A stretch of 27,844 bases of DNA from positions 1 through 27,844 of the forward strand of contig CAZWVT010000019.1 of assembly GCA_964636665.1 (NCBI GenBank), in the 5' to 3' direction. Shown one piece after another: positions 7,415 to 14,965 of this stretch. The notes beneath the pieces are model-generated. The model was not told the DNA's origin. It was given only the letters and a program-made list of their open reading frames with translations, and did not search any database. Made by a program: the position numbers and the translations under genes. Within the stretch, counting starts at the first letter, position 1. Each line of letters opens with the position of its first letter. This DNA is from JAAYLC01 sp964636665 (lineage in GTDB: Bacteria; Bacteroidota; Bacteroidia; Flavobacteriales; Flavobacteriaceae).

Positions 7415-7765
7415 ATGTTTGCCGCTTTTGTTGAGGGCGATGTCGAAGCAATTGTAGAAACCGTATCGGAGGACACTTTGTGGATTTATCACGGAACGCA
7501 AGTAATTCCAAAAAACGAATTCCGCAACAAAGACGACGTTCGCAAATTTTTCACGAGCATCCTCAACGGAACCGAGGTACTCAAATTTGAGCGTGAACAG
7601 TATATTGTTCAAGACAATGTAGTAGTAGTAATTGGAAATGAACATCAACGGGTAAAAAAATCAGGGAAAGAACTCCAACAAAAATGGGTTCAGATTTATA
7701 CTGTGGAAAACGAATTAATTGTTTGTATGGAAGAATTCGCTACTTCGGATGTGGTTAAGCCGTAA
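7415..7765 (+). CDS. SnoaL/NTF2-like protein, start probably displaced by a homopolymer frameshift
   Basis: The 116-residue frame from ATG 7415 shows the NTF2-like cone-shaped fold: helix FAAFVEGDVEAIVETV, a strand with DTLWIYHG, the helix DDVRKFFTSIL, and strands ending near HQRVKKSGKELQQKW. It probably lacks part of helix 1, because the natural start appears to be ATG at 7380. That start is followed by nine A residues and reads into TAG at 7404. With one base more (or two fewer) in the A run, the protein would read M-K-K-K/T-PREVVDEMF and join this frame. Members bind or act on small molecules; no catalytic role can be assigned. It is the last gene of the operon, 18 nt after the FrnE-like gene and before a terminator. 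Confidence 0.7.
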   Translation: MFAAFVEGDVEAIVETVSEDTLWIYHGTQVIPKNEFRNKDDVRKFFTSILNGTEVLKFEREQYIVQDNVVVVIGNEHQRVKKSGKELQQKWVQIYTVENELIVCMEEFATSDVVKP

Positions 7766-7791
7766 GTTAAAATCATTATTGAAAACTTCGG

Positions 7792-7830
7792 AAGAAACCG
7801 GGGACGTTTATGCTTCTTCGGTTTCTTTTT
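7792..7830 (+). terminator. Intrinsic terminator of the redox operon
   Basis: AAGAAACCG (7792-7800) pairs perfectly with CGGTTTCTT (7819-7827) around an 18-nt loop and is followed by more T residues. It lies 26 nt after the SnoaL-like stop codon, as expected for the end of a transcription unit. Confidence 0.7.
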
Positions 7831-7904
7831 ATATTTCTTCCCAAAAAATTTTATAATAAATTTTTATTCACTTTTCTTTTAGTACATAAATATAAAATAT
7901 CTCT

Positions 7905-7942
7905 AAATTTGAACAAAACCACTCTTAGTTTTATTCAAATTT
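7905..7942. repeat. Long AT-rich hairpin in the 7831-8025 gap
   Basis: The arm 7905-7919 pairs with 7928-7942 over 15 bp with one mismatch, around an 8-nt loop (CACTCTTA). It lies between the terminator of the redox operon and the converging gene at 8026. No T run follows on either strand, so a simple terminator is unlikely. The rest of this gap is AT-rich sequence in which I see no gene. Confidence 0.55.
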
Positions 7943-8025
7943 CTCTATAATTACTAAGATATTTAAAACTACTAAAATTATGACATTCGGCTCTTTATAA
8001 ATCGTTTTACATCGGGCATTTTAAT

Positions 8026-9264
8026 TTATGTGTTTTGCGAAATATTATGGGAATCCACGAAACTTTGCAAGTATTGAAACCTTGGCGTAAGAGTGCCCTC
8101 CGGCGTTGTGATTTGTGCACGTTTTAAAATACCATCCGCATCGTTATTAAAAAATGCAGGCAATACATTATCGATAAATTTTTTGCCAAAACCACGACTT
8201 GCATCACGAGGCAGTTCGCAAGGTAGATTATCCACTGCCATTACAGTAATGGCAGTAGGTGCGTCAAAATCAGTTTCTGTTTCTGTCTGCGGATTGTATC
8301 CGTAAAAAGGAGCGGCAATTGTAGAAGCGCGAATAGTACTCGCCACGGGGCCGTCGATATCACAAGACACATCAGCTACAACTTTAATATTGAAATCCGG
8401 ATGTCGTGCATCTTCTCTTGTATATAAATAAGGGGCGCCGTTTGCATAAAAATGACAAGCGACAAACATATCTGCCGTATGCGAAAACTTTGCAAAATCA
8501 CTTTCAAAAAGCGTCGGATTTTCATAAAATTCATTTTTCACGAAAGGGCTTCCGTCTTTTCTTTTGTTGTAATCTCCCACACTGATAATGGTATAAACAG
8601 CTTGGTTAACAGTTTTTAACGCTACAAATTCCTGTGGAGATATATTTTTTATTTTCAGGTAATCCAATATTTCTTTTGCTCCTTGAAGCGCTTTGCCTGT
8701 ACAGGAACCTGACATTACAATTTTAATCGGCGGCAATTGAATTTTATCCAATTCGAGTTTTGCTTCTTCCAAATCATGGAGGTTTTCCATTTTTGGAAGA
8801 TTGAATAATTTTTCTCGCAATCCCAAAGCACGTATCCCGTTATAAGCTCCTACCAAACCGGCGTAAAATCCGAAACCTACCAAACGCTTGTTGGCAGTAT
8901 CAACCAACGTTTCATGGTCGTATAACGTAATTTTTTTATCTAAAATGGTACGAAGCAATTCGCGATTATAAGATTGTTTTTTTATCGTATGACTAAAAAA
9001 CAAATATTTCTTATTGGGAATCAGGTTCTCAATTGGAACTTCTTTTATTCCTAACATTACTTCTGCATTAGATATATCATCTACCACCGGGATTCCGTGT
9101 TTTTCGTATAGTTGGTCAGAAAAAGCACGAACATTTGAACTTTCTGCGATAATTTTTAGTTGCGGAAAATTTTCAAGTGCTTCTATGGCTCTTTTCGGGG
9201 TAAACACCACGCGCTTATCGGGCGGGTTTTTTCGTTCTTTAATCAATGCAAAAGTTATTGCCAT
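8026..9264 (-). CDS. NAD(P)-dependent oxidoreductase, alanine dehydrogenase/saccharopine dehydrogenase (LYS1)-like
   Basis: The 412-residue protein has the two-domain layout of the AlaDH/PNT and fungal Lys1 superfamily. The N-terminal part carries KERKNPPDKRVVFTP (compare the KE...E/R start of alanine dehydrogenase), then LGIKEVP and FFSHTIKKQ. The dinucleotide-binding domain begins near residue 180 with IKIVMSGSCTGKALQGAKEIL, where the Rossmann glycine loop is unusual (GSCTGKALQGA). Later VVADVSCDIDGPVAST and ITVMAVDNLPCELPRDAS are typical of lysine/saccharopine-type members in Bacteroidota. The reaction is likely NAD(P)-linked amino-acid dehydrogenation, with lysine metabolism as the leading guess; the substrate is not proven. 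It is monocistronic between two gaps, ending toward the hairpin at 7905-7942. Confidence 0.82.
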   Translation of the reverse strand: MAITFALIKERKNPPDKRVVFTPKRAIEALENFPQLKIIAESSNVRAFSDQLYEKHGIPVVDDISNAEVMLGIKEVPIENLIPNKKYLFFSHTIKKQSYNRELLRTILDKKITLYDHETLVDTANKRLVGFGFYAGLVGAYNGIRALGLREKLFNLPKMENLHDLEEAKLELDKIQLPPIKIVMSGSCTGKALQGAKEILDYLKIKNISPQEFVALKTVNQAVYTIISVGDYNKRKDGSPFVKNEFYENPTLFESDFAKFSHTADMFVACHFYANGAPYLYTREDARHPDFNIKVVADVSCDIDGPVASTIRASTIAAPFYGYNPQTETETDFDAPTAITVMAVDNLPCELPRDASRGFGKKFIDNVLPAFFNNDADGILKRAQITTPEGTLTPRFQYLQSFVDSHNISQNT

Positions 9265-9351
9265 ACGCGTTAATTAAGGGGTGAAATAAAAAGTTTGGTA
9301 TGTGTTTTGTGTAATAAAAAGACAAGGATTACAAAGATACTATATTTTTTG

Positions 9352-9359
9352 TATTTTTG
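9352..9359 (+). promoter_or_regulatory. -7 box of the tmRNA gene
   Basis: TATTTTTG matches TAnnTTTG and ends 16 nt before the predicted mature 5' end of tmRNA. No TTG is found at the ideal distance upstream, so the -33 element is not assigned. Confidence 0.45.
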
Positions 9360-9375
9360 CCATTCTACAAAAAAG

Positions 9376-9770
9376 GGGGCCGACTGGTTTTGACAGCGGG
9401 TCTAATTGTATGGTAAGCATGCCGAGCGCCGGAATACAGCTCGTAAATCTCATATTTCAGACTTTTTTAAACGGCGAGAATAACTACGCCCTAGCTGCAT
9501 AACCCGAAGTTTAGTACGGTATGCCTCGGTTCGCAAGGCGAACAAGCAGGAAGTCGCTCGAAAGCCTTGGTTTGCGGCATTCGATTCAGCGGCTTCGTAA
9601 AAGTAAACCTAGCTTGTACAGCGCTTCGATGTATAGGTGAAATTTAAGAAGCTAAGGGATGCGTTGGTAGTTTTCGACCGGCAAGTCCTCGAAAATCCAA
9701 ATGAAAACTAAGCATGTAGAAAGCTGTAGAATTGCACGTTTGGACGGGAGTTCGAATCTCCCCGGCTCCA
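9376..9770 (+). ncRNA. ssrA: Transfer-messenger RNA (tmRNA)
   Basis: The RNA rescues stalled ribosomes and adds a degradation tag. Its 5' end GGGGCCGACTGG and 3' end CGGCTCC-A form the seven-base acceptor stem of the tRNA-like domain (one G-T pair). The T arm is visible at about 9746-9762 (GGGAG, TTCGAAT loop, CTCCC). The tag reading frame lies at 9473-9502, followed by pseudoknot-rich sequence. The length of about 395 nt is normal. The discriminator A at 9770 is followed by CAAG, not CCA, so the CCA end must be added by an enzyme. A terminator follows at once. Confidence 0.97.
9473..9502 (+). other. tmRNA tag-peptide reading frame
   Basis: Codons GGC GAG AAT AAC TAC GCC CTA GCT GCA TAA encode the proteolysis tag GENNYALAA, added after the alanine carried by tmRNA. 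The ALAA ending is the standard ClpXP-recognised end, and the GENNY start matches my memory of Flavobacteriia tags. Confidence 0.93.
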
Positions 9771-9777
9771 CAAGAAG

Positions 9778-9820
9778 AAAAGCAAGTCATTGATTGTCAG
9801 ATGATTTGCTTTTTATTTTC
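9778..9820. terminator. Bidirectional terminator between tmRNA and the trehalose gene
   Basis: AAAAGCAAGTCAT (9778-9790) pairs with ATGATTTGCTTTT (9801-9813) over 13 bp with one G-T pair, around a 10-nt loop. T residues follow on the plus strand, and the plus-strand A tract gives a T tract on the minus strand. It can therefore end both the tmRNA and the converging trehalose operon. The trehalose gene's stop codon (9797-9799) lies inside the loop. Confidence 0.8.
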
Positions 9821-12055
9821 ATGGATATTAAAAATTCCTTTGAAACCCGCATTTTCCTTTTCGCTTAATTCGGAAAGGAAAAACCGAACTTGTTTAAAAT
9901 CTTTTAGTCTATATTTTGCTTGACTTTCAGTTGAGCCTATTTTAATGGAAATGGCGTGAGATGGCAATTTCCGAAACATAAATTCATCGGTAGTGTCATC
10001 TCCTATTGCGAGAATGAAATCGTAATCTTTCTGCCGGATTAACGCTTCTGCCGCATTTCCTTTGTTGATTGACACATCGGTAATTTCAATTACTTTGTTT
10101 CCGTTTAAAACCTGAATTTCCAAATCCATACTTCGCATTCTCAATAATTGCACCAATTCCTGCGCACGACGGAATCCTGTTTCTTCATCTGCTCTTCGAT
10201 AATGCCAAGCAAGTGAATGTGTTTTCTCTTCAATAAAAGAGCTCGGAACATTTTCAGTATAATTTTCCAACAACGGTTGAATCTTTTTTCTCCAAGAGGA
10301 TTTTCCATGAAATGTCGTTTTCCAGTCTTTATCTGCTTGGCGAATAAAACTCCCGTGTTCCGCAACCAATCCGGCGGGCAAATCTACAAACCAATTTTCT
10401 AAATTCGCTTTTTTACGTCCGGAAATCAAATAAAGATCATTTTTAGAATTTTCGGCAAGTGCGGTTATGAGTTTCCTTAGTTCATTATCAGGAGCCAACG
10501 CATCGGGGTTGTCCTGAAATCCTACTAATGTACCATCGTAATCAAGTAAAATCAAACGTTTTTCAGATTTTTGATATTGTTCAATTATTTGTTCTCGGTT
10601 TTTAAGTGCTGATTCTTGTTGTGATGTATTCTTTTTTAAATTTTCCAATTTCATTAGAAAATCAGCTGCCCATTTCTTAACGTTATAATTTTTAATGTGA
10701 TTCTGCATTTGTTTTATTCTTCCGGCTTGTTCCTCTTTGGGCATTTCGAGTGCTTGTAATAAGGCATAGCTTATTTCTCTGTAATTCATCGGGTTGATAA
10801 TCAATGCGCTTTTTAATTCTTTGGAAGCTCCTGCCATTTCGCTCAAAATTAAAACGCCATTTTGATTGGAACGGCTCATTATATATTCTTTTGCAACCAA
10901 ATTCATTCCGTCACGAACCGGAGTGATTAAGGCTACATCGGAACAGGTATATAAGCTGACTAAATCTTCAAATGGCAAGGCTCTGTACATATATACAATA
11001 GGTGTCCAACGAACAGTTGCATGCTTACTGTTGATACGTCCGACCAATTCGTCTATTTCTTTTTTCAATAATTGATATTGCGGTACACTCGTTCGAGAAG
11101 GTACTGCCAACATCAATAATTTTACTTTTTCTTTGTATTGCGGATTGTTTTCCAAAAAAAAGTCAAAAGCTTCCAGACGATTTACAATTCCTTTTGAATA
11201 ATCCAATCGGTCAATTGAAATGATAAATCTTACTTCCGGCGAATGTTTTGTGTATTCCTGCAATTCCGCTTTGATAGATTCGGGTTTTATCGTTTTTTCT
11301 TTTTGCAAATGCGCTTCATTTTCAAATTTATCGGCGTCGATTCCCATTGGGAAAACTTCTACTATGGTTTTATGACCTTCGTAAATAATTTCGTTGCCAT
11401 TGATTTCGCACGGCAATAAATTTGACACACATTCAATAAAATATTTTTGATATTCGGATGTGTGAAATCCAATCAGATTGGCACCAAGCAGACCTTTTAA
11501 AACTTCAATTTTGGATGGAAGCATCCGAAAAACTTCGTAAGTCGGAAAAGGAATGTGAAGAAAAAATCCAATGTTTAAATGTGGTTGCTGTTTTTTAAGC
11601 ATTGAAGGCAGCAGCATCAAATGATAATCATGAACCCACACAGTATCCTTTTCATCAGTATAATGGAGTATTTCTCTGGCGAACTTTTCATTTACTTTTT
11701 TATAGCCACTCCAGTAATAGCTGTTGAATTTGGCATATTGGGGAAAATAGTGAAACAAAGGCCATATAATATCATTGCTGTATCCGTAATAATAGGAGTT
11801 TATCTCGTCTTGTGTCAAAAAAATCGGGATGTAATCTTTTCTGATAACCTCCTCCATTAAATCGTCTTTCAAAGAATTTCCGGGAATCTCTTGTTCGGGA
11901 ATTCCAAGCCATCCGACCCATAAATTATGGTCTTTAGGATGAACTGAACTCAAGCCGGTTGTAAGTCCCCCTACACTTTGTTTAAACACAATTTTATCGT
12001 CGGTTATTTTTAATTCCACCGGCAATCTGTTCGATACAATAATAGTTTTTTCCAT
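9797..12055 (-). CDS. Bifunctional trehalose-6-phosphate synthase/phosphatase (OtsA-OtsB fusion)
   Basis: The 752-residue protein makes trehalose from UDP-glucose and glucose-6-phosphate. The N-terminal GT20 synthase (about 1-470) shows NRLPVEL near residue 10, GGLTTGL (29-35), WVHDYHLMLLP (about 140-150), RLDYSKG (R283, K288) and VRDGMNLVAKEYI (about 380-392). The C-terminal HAD-type phosphatase (about 495-745) has the nucleophile motif D505-Y-D507-GTL, ISGRKK, and the metal-binding GDDTTDEF near residue 700. The two activities are normally separate OtsA and OtsB chains, and the fused form is common in Bacteroidota. Product is a cytoplasmic osmoprotectant. A flavodoxin-like gene lies 27 nt upstream on the same strand. 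Confidence 0.96.
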   Translation of the reverse strand: MEKTIIVSNRLPVELKITDDKIVFKQSVGGLTTGLSSVHPKDHNLWVGWLGIPEQEIPGNSLKDDLMEEVIRKDYIPIFLTQDEINSYYYGYSNDIIWPLFHYFPQYAKFNSYYWSGYKKVNEKFAREILHYTDEKDTVWVHDYHLMLLPSMLKKQQPHLNIGFFLHIPFPTYEVFRMLPSKIEVLKGLLGANLIGFHTSEYQKYFIECVSNLLPCEINGNEIIYEGHKTIVEVFPMGIDADKFENEAHLQKEKTIKPESIKAELQEYTKHSPEVRFIISIDRLDYSKGIVNRLEAFDFFLENNPQYKEKVKLLMLAVPSRTSVPQYQLLKKEIDELVGRINSKHATVRWTPIVYMYRALPFEDLVSLYTCSDVALITPVRDGMNLVAKEYIMSRSNQNGVLILSEMAGASKELKSALIINPMNYREISYALLQALEMPKEEQAGRIKQMQNHIKNYNVKKWAADFLMKLENLKKNTSQQESALKNREQIIEQYQKSEKRLILLDYDGTLVGFQDNPDALAPDNELRKLITALAENSKNDLYLISGRKKANLENWFVDLPAGLVAEHGSFIRQADKDWKTTFHGKSSWRKKIQPLLENYTENVPSSFIEEKTHSLAWHYRRADEETGFRRAQELVQLLRMRSMDLEIQVLNGNKVIEITDVSINKGNAAEALIRQKDYDFILAIGDDTTDEFMFRKLPSHAISIKIGSTESQAKYRLKDFKQVRFFLSELSEKENAGFKGIFNIHENKKQII

Positions 12056-12082
12056 AGCTGATTTTGTTTGATTTCATAAATG

Positions 12083-12730
12083 TCACTTCATCTTCTTAGC
12101 CCGTTCCGCCAATTCATTTAAATCAGTTTTATAAGGATTTTCTTTTAATGTTTTTGCACAGTCCACCAGATTGTGAACCATATATAGCAGCGTACGGTTG
12201 GTAAATTCGTGTTTGTCTCCCTCGGCTTCGATATAGCTTGGTCCGGGGCCTGCTTTTCCTACATAATAACTGAATGCATTTACCGGAATGGTAAATCCTT
12301 GTTCGTTGAGGTCAAACATGGCAGCTGTTATCGCTCGTTTTGCGCCGTCTTCATTCCCATCGACCATTACACCTGCCACTTTATTGAAAGTGGGATATTG
12401 CCCGTTTTCTTCATTTGCATCATCCCAAATTCCGTCCATTCTTTCGGCTGCTATTTTTGCAATAGACGACCGGTCACCGCGCCATACAGGTGTGGCAATT
12501 ATCAGAATATCACAGGCATAAATCTTTTTTAAAATTTTCGGCCACTCATCTCCATCTCCTTCATCGTTGGAATTTCCAAAATAGATATCGAAATCTGCCA
12601 ATCGAATTTTTTCAGTTTTCACATTCAACTCATGAAAAATCTTTTCGGCATGTTCGATATAAGCTTCGGTGTTGGATACTTCTTCACTTTTCTTCAGGGA
12701 ACAATTTAAAAATAAGGCATTTAAAGGCAT
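12083..12730 (-). CDS. Flavodoxin-like NADPH-dependent FMN reductase-type protein
   Basis: The 215-residue protein has the flavodoxin fold of the FMN_red family. LFLNCSLKKSEEVSNTEAYI at the N-terminus is the phosphate-binding loop region, and DILIIATPVWRGDRSSIAKIAAERMDG (about 88-115) is the second flavin-contacting segment. It probably binds FMN and reduces quinones or other electrophiles with NAD(P)H. It has no signal peptide. It ends 27 nt before the trehalose gene start and likely shares its transcript; a link between stress redox control and osmoprotection is possible but not shown. The upstream region shows no clear -7 box. Confidence 0.88.
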   Translation of the reverse strand: MPLNALFLNCSLKKSEEVSNTEAYIEHAEKIFHELNVKTEKIRLADFDIYFGNSNDEGDGDEWPKILKKIYACDILIIATPVWRGDRSSIAKIAAERMDGIWDDANEENGQYPTFNKVAGVMVDGNEDGAKRAITAAMFDLNEQGFTIPVNAFSYYVGKAGPGPSYIEAEGDKHEFTNRTLLYMVHNLVDCAKTLKENPYKTDLNELAERAKKMK

Positions 12731-12938
12731 AATAATATATTTTAATAATTTATATAGATAAGTTCGTTTGATTGATATCTAAAGTAAATTTTAAAAATAA
12801 AGAGCCTTTTGCTGAACACTTATCTTAATTGCATACTGTTCTTAATCATATTCAATTTTATGTGTATTAAAAAATGGTAAAGTGTGTTAAAGTAGATAAA
12901 AAGTCGTTTGGAATTATTTTAAATCTAACGAATAAACA

Positions 12939-13021
12939 ACCGCAAAGACGTGGAGGACGCAAAGAAATAGCTCTGTGTACTCTGTGCCTCTGCGGTGAGA
13001 AAAAACCACAAAGGCACAAAG
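12939..13021. repeat. Dispersed-type inverted repeat in the 12731-13089 gap
   Basis: ACCGCAAAG at 12939-12947 and CTCTGCGGT at 12988-12996 are imperfect inverted ends of a region made of related units (GACGCAAAG, CTGTGTACTCTGTGCC, AACCACAAAGGCACAAAG). This unit is familiar from memory as a widely dispersed intergenic repeat of many environmental bacteria (CCGCAAAG...CTTTGCGG type). The open frame that crosses it is not likely to be a gene. The rest of the 358-nt gap is AT-rich and featureless to my eye. Confidence 0.6.
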
Positions 13022-13089
13022 CTCATAAAGAAAAAGCTTCTGCGCTTGCGACTAAAAACGGCTTTTAAATCTTAATTCTAAAAGATATT

Positions 13090-14769
13090 TTATGAATTTA
13101 TAATATAATAAGTCGGTGCTTCGGGACCAACGGGCAACTGAAACACAAAGACCCATAGATAAAACAAGAGAATCCAGCCCACAAAAAACAACATACTGTA
13201 CGGAAGCATCGTACTGATAATCGTACCAATTCCGATATCTTTTACATATTTAGTCGCAAAAGCCAAGATAAGTCCAAAGTAACTCATCATTGGTGTGATG
13301 ATATTCGTAACTGAATCCCCGATACGGTATGCAGTTTGTATAACTTCCGGGCTGTATCCGATGAGCATCAGCATCGGAACAAAAATCGGTGCAGTTACTG
13401 CCCATTGTGCAGATGCCGATCCCAAGGTGAGGTTTACCATGGCGGAAATAACAATAAATCCGATAAAAACGCCCGGACCTGTGAGACCGATATCATTTAA
13501 AAATTCCGATCCTTTTACAGCAAATATCTGCCCCAGATTGCTCCATCCAAAAAAGGCGACAAACTGCGCTGCAAAAAACACAATTACGATGTACAGACCA
13601 AGAGTTGACATAGAGTTTGACATCCCTTCGATAATTCCTTTATCGCCTTTCATGCTTCCCGTAACTCTTCCATATACAAATCCGGGAATCAAAAAGAAGA
13701 TAAAAATGAACGTGACAATTCCTCTTAAAAATGGAGAATTTAATATTTCTCCGGTTTCAGGATTTCTCAGCACGCCATTTTCCGGAATAATGGTCAATGA
13801 AAGCAGCGCAATCAACACCAATACAGACAATCCAGCGTATTTCAATCCCTTTTTTTCAAGCTTGGTCAACGGATTCATTTGATCTTCTCCTGCCAAATCT
13901 TCGGAAGCACTCTCCGGATTGTAAGTTCCTAATTTTGGTTCGACGATTTTAAGTGTAACAAAAGCAGCCAATCCTGTAATTAAAAAAGTACTCACAAACA
14001 TGAAATAATAATTTACCGCTGCGTGTACTTCATAATTAGGGTCGATGATATTTGCTGCTTCTTGTGTCAAACCTGCCAACAACGGATCAATTGTACCGAT
14101 GAGAATGTTCGCACTGTATCCTCCGGAAACACACGCAAAAGCACAAGCCAATCCGGCAAGTGGGTGTCTGCCCATAGAGTAAAATATATAAGCCGCCATC
14201 GGTACCAAAACCACGTAACCCATTTCGGAAGCTGTATTGGATACTACAGAAGCAAAACATATTGCTATCGTTACTAAGTTTTTTGGAGTAAGAAAAAAGT
14301 TAACCGGTTTCATCAGAAATCCGGCAAATCCACCTTTGGTTTCTCTGGGTTTAAAAGAAGCTGCTTTCAATACCAATCCACGGATTCCTGCACTGATTAA
14401 TCCCGAACGCTCGGCTACTCCAACACCCAATAAAGCTACCAATACTACTCCAAGTGGCGCAAAACTGGTGAAATTCGTAACCAAATTGGATATAATCATT
14501 CTAAATCCTTCGCCGTTGAGCAAGCTAACCGGTTCAATGATTCCATTAGGCGACCTCCCCGGTGTTCCTTCCGGACGCGGATCGATTGCGCTCCAGCCCA
14601 ACCAATCGGCAACACCGCTTAAAAGAATAACCGATAAAGCGAAAATGGTAAATAAAGTAACCGGATGGGGTAGCAGATTTCCCATCCATTCGACGAAATT
14701 TAAAAAGCGGGTAAAAAGATTTTTTTTTTGAGGTGGCGATTGTTGCGGAGGCAAGTTGTTTTCTGACAT
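13090..14769 (-). CDS. AbgT-family transporter
   Basis: The 559-residue integral membrane protein belongs to the AbgT family (p-aminobenzoyl-glutamate uptake and, in some members, export of sulfonamides). It starts with a short cytoplasmic tail rich in Pro and Gln, then LFTRFLNFVEWMGNLLPHPVTLF, a hallmark of the family start. Family-specific features include APLGVVLVALLGVGVAERSGL, NTASEMGYVVLVPM, AGLACAFACVSGGYSAN, and, near the end, VTNIITPMMSYFGLIL. The length is near the family norm of about 510-560. It has its own transcription unit, preceded by a hairpin at 14803-14834. Substrate specificity in Bacteroidota is uncertain, so the family name is safer than a gene name. Confidence 0.94.
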   Translation of the reverse strand: MSENNLPPQQSPPQKKNLFTRFLNFVEWMGNLLPHPVTLFTIFALSVILLSGVADWLGWSAIDPRPEGTPGRSPNGIIEPVSLLNGEGFRMIISNLVTNFTSFAPLGVVLVALLGVGVAERSGLISAGIRGLVLKAASFKPRETKGGFAGFLMKPVNFFLTPKNLVTIAICFASVVSNTASEMGYVVLVPMAAYIFYSMGRHPLAGLACAFACVSGGYSANILIGTIDPLLAGLTQEAANIIDPNYEVHAAVNYYFMFVSTFLITGLAAFVTLKIVEPKLGTYNPESASEDLAGEDQMNPLTKLEKKGLKYAGLSVLVLIALLSLTIIPENGVLRNPETGEILNSPFLRGIVTFIFIFFLIPGFVYGRVTGSMKGDKGIIEGMSNSMSTLGLYIVIVFFAAQFVAFFGWSNLGQIFAVKGSEFLNDIGLTGPGVFIGFIVISAMVNLTLGSASAQWAVTAPIFVPMLMLIGYSPEVIQTAYRIGDSVTNIITPMMSYFGLILAFATKYVKDIGIGTIISTMLPYSMLFFVGWILLFYLWVFVFQLPVGPEAPTYYIINS

Positions 14770-14802
14770 CGAGTATGTTTAAATATCGTTTGATTATTAA
14801 AA

Positions 14803-14834
14803 TAATGCGTACAAGTTTCAGCCTGTACGCATTA
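14803..14834 (-). terminator. Stem-loop between the methyltransferase and the AbgT gene
   Basis: TAATGCGTACA (14803-14813) pairs perfectly with TGTACGCATTA (14824-14834) over 11 bp around a 10-nt loop. Read on the minus strand it is followed by TTTTAATAATC, so it can end the methyltransferase transcript. It could also act in the 5' leader of the AbgT gene, whose start is 34 nt downstream. Confidence 0.5.
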
Positions 14835-14965
14835 AGAATGCTAAAATAATAATATTTTTTTGAAACCAATCGGAATTAGAAAAAACCTCCGACTTTAAGG
14901 TTACTATTTTCAAAGGGTTTAAAAATCTATTTCACGGAAAAAAGTATATGTTGCTGTTTAGAACC

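Noticed and set aside
9302..9502. 66-codon frame ending at the tmRNA tag stop
   Set aside because: It is an artefact of reading into the tag frame; the RNA structure and tag explain the sequence.
12874..13068. 64-codon frame on the plus strand
   Set aside because: It crosses the repeat at 12939-13021 and its Lys/Arg-rich translation comes from the repeat units, not from a protein family.
13295..14731. Open frames of 195 and 164 codons on the plus strand within the AbgT gene
   Set aside because: They are antisense to a well-supported transporter gene and have no family resemblance or start signal.
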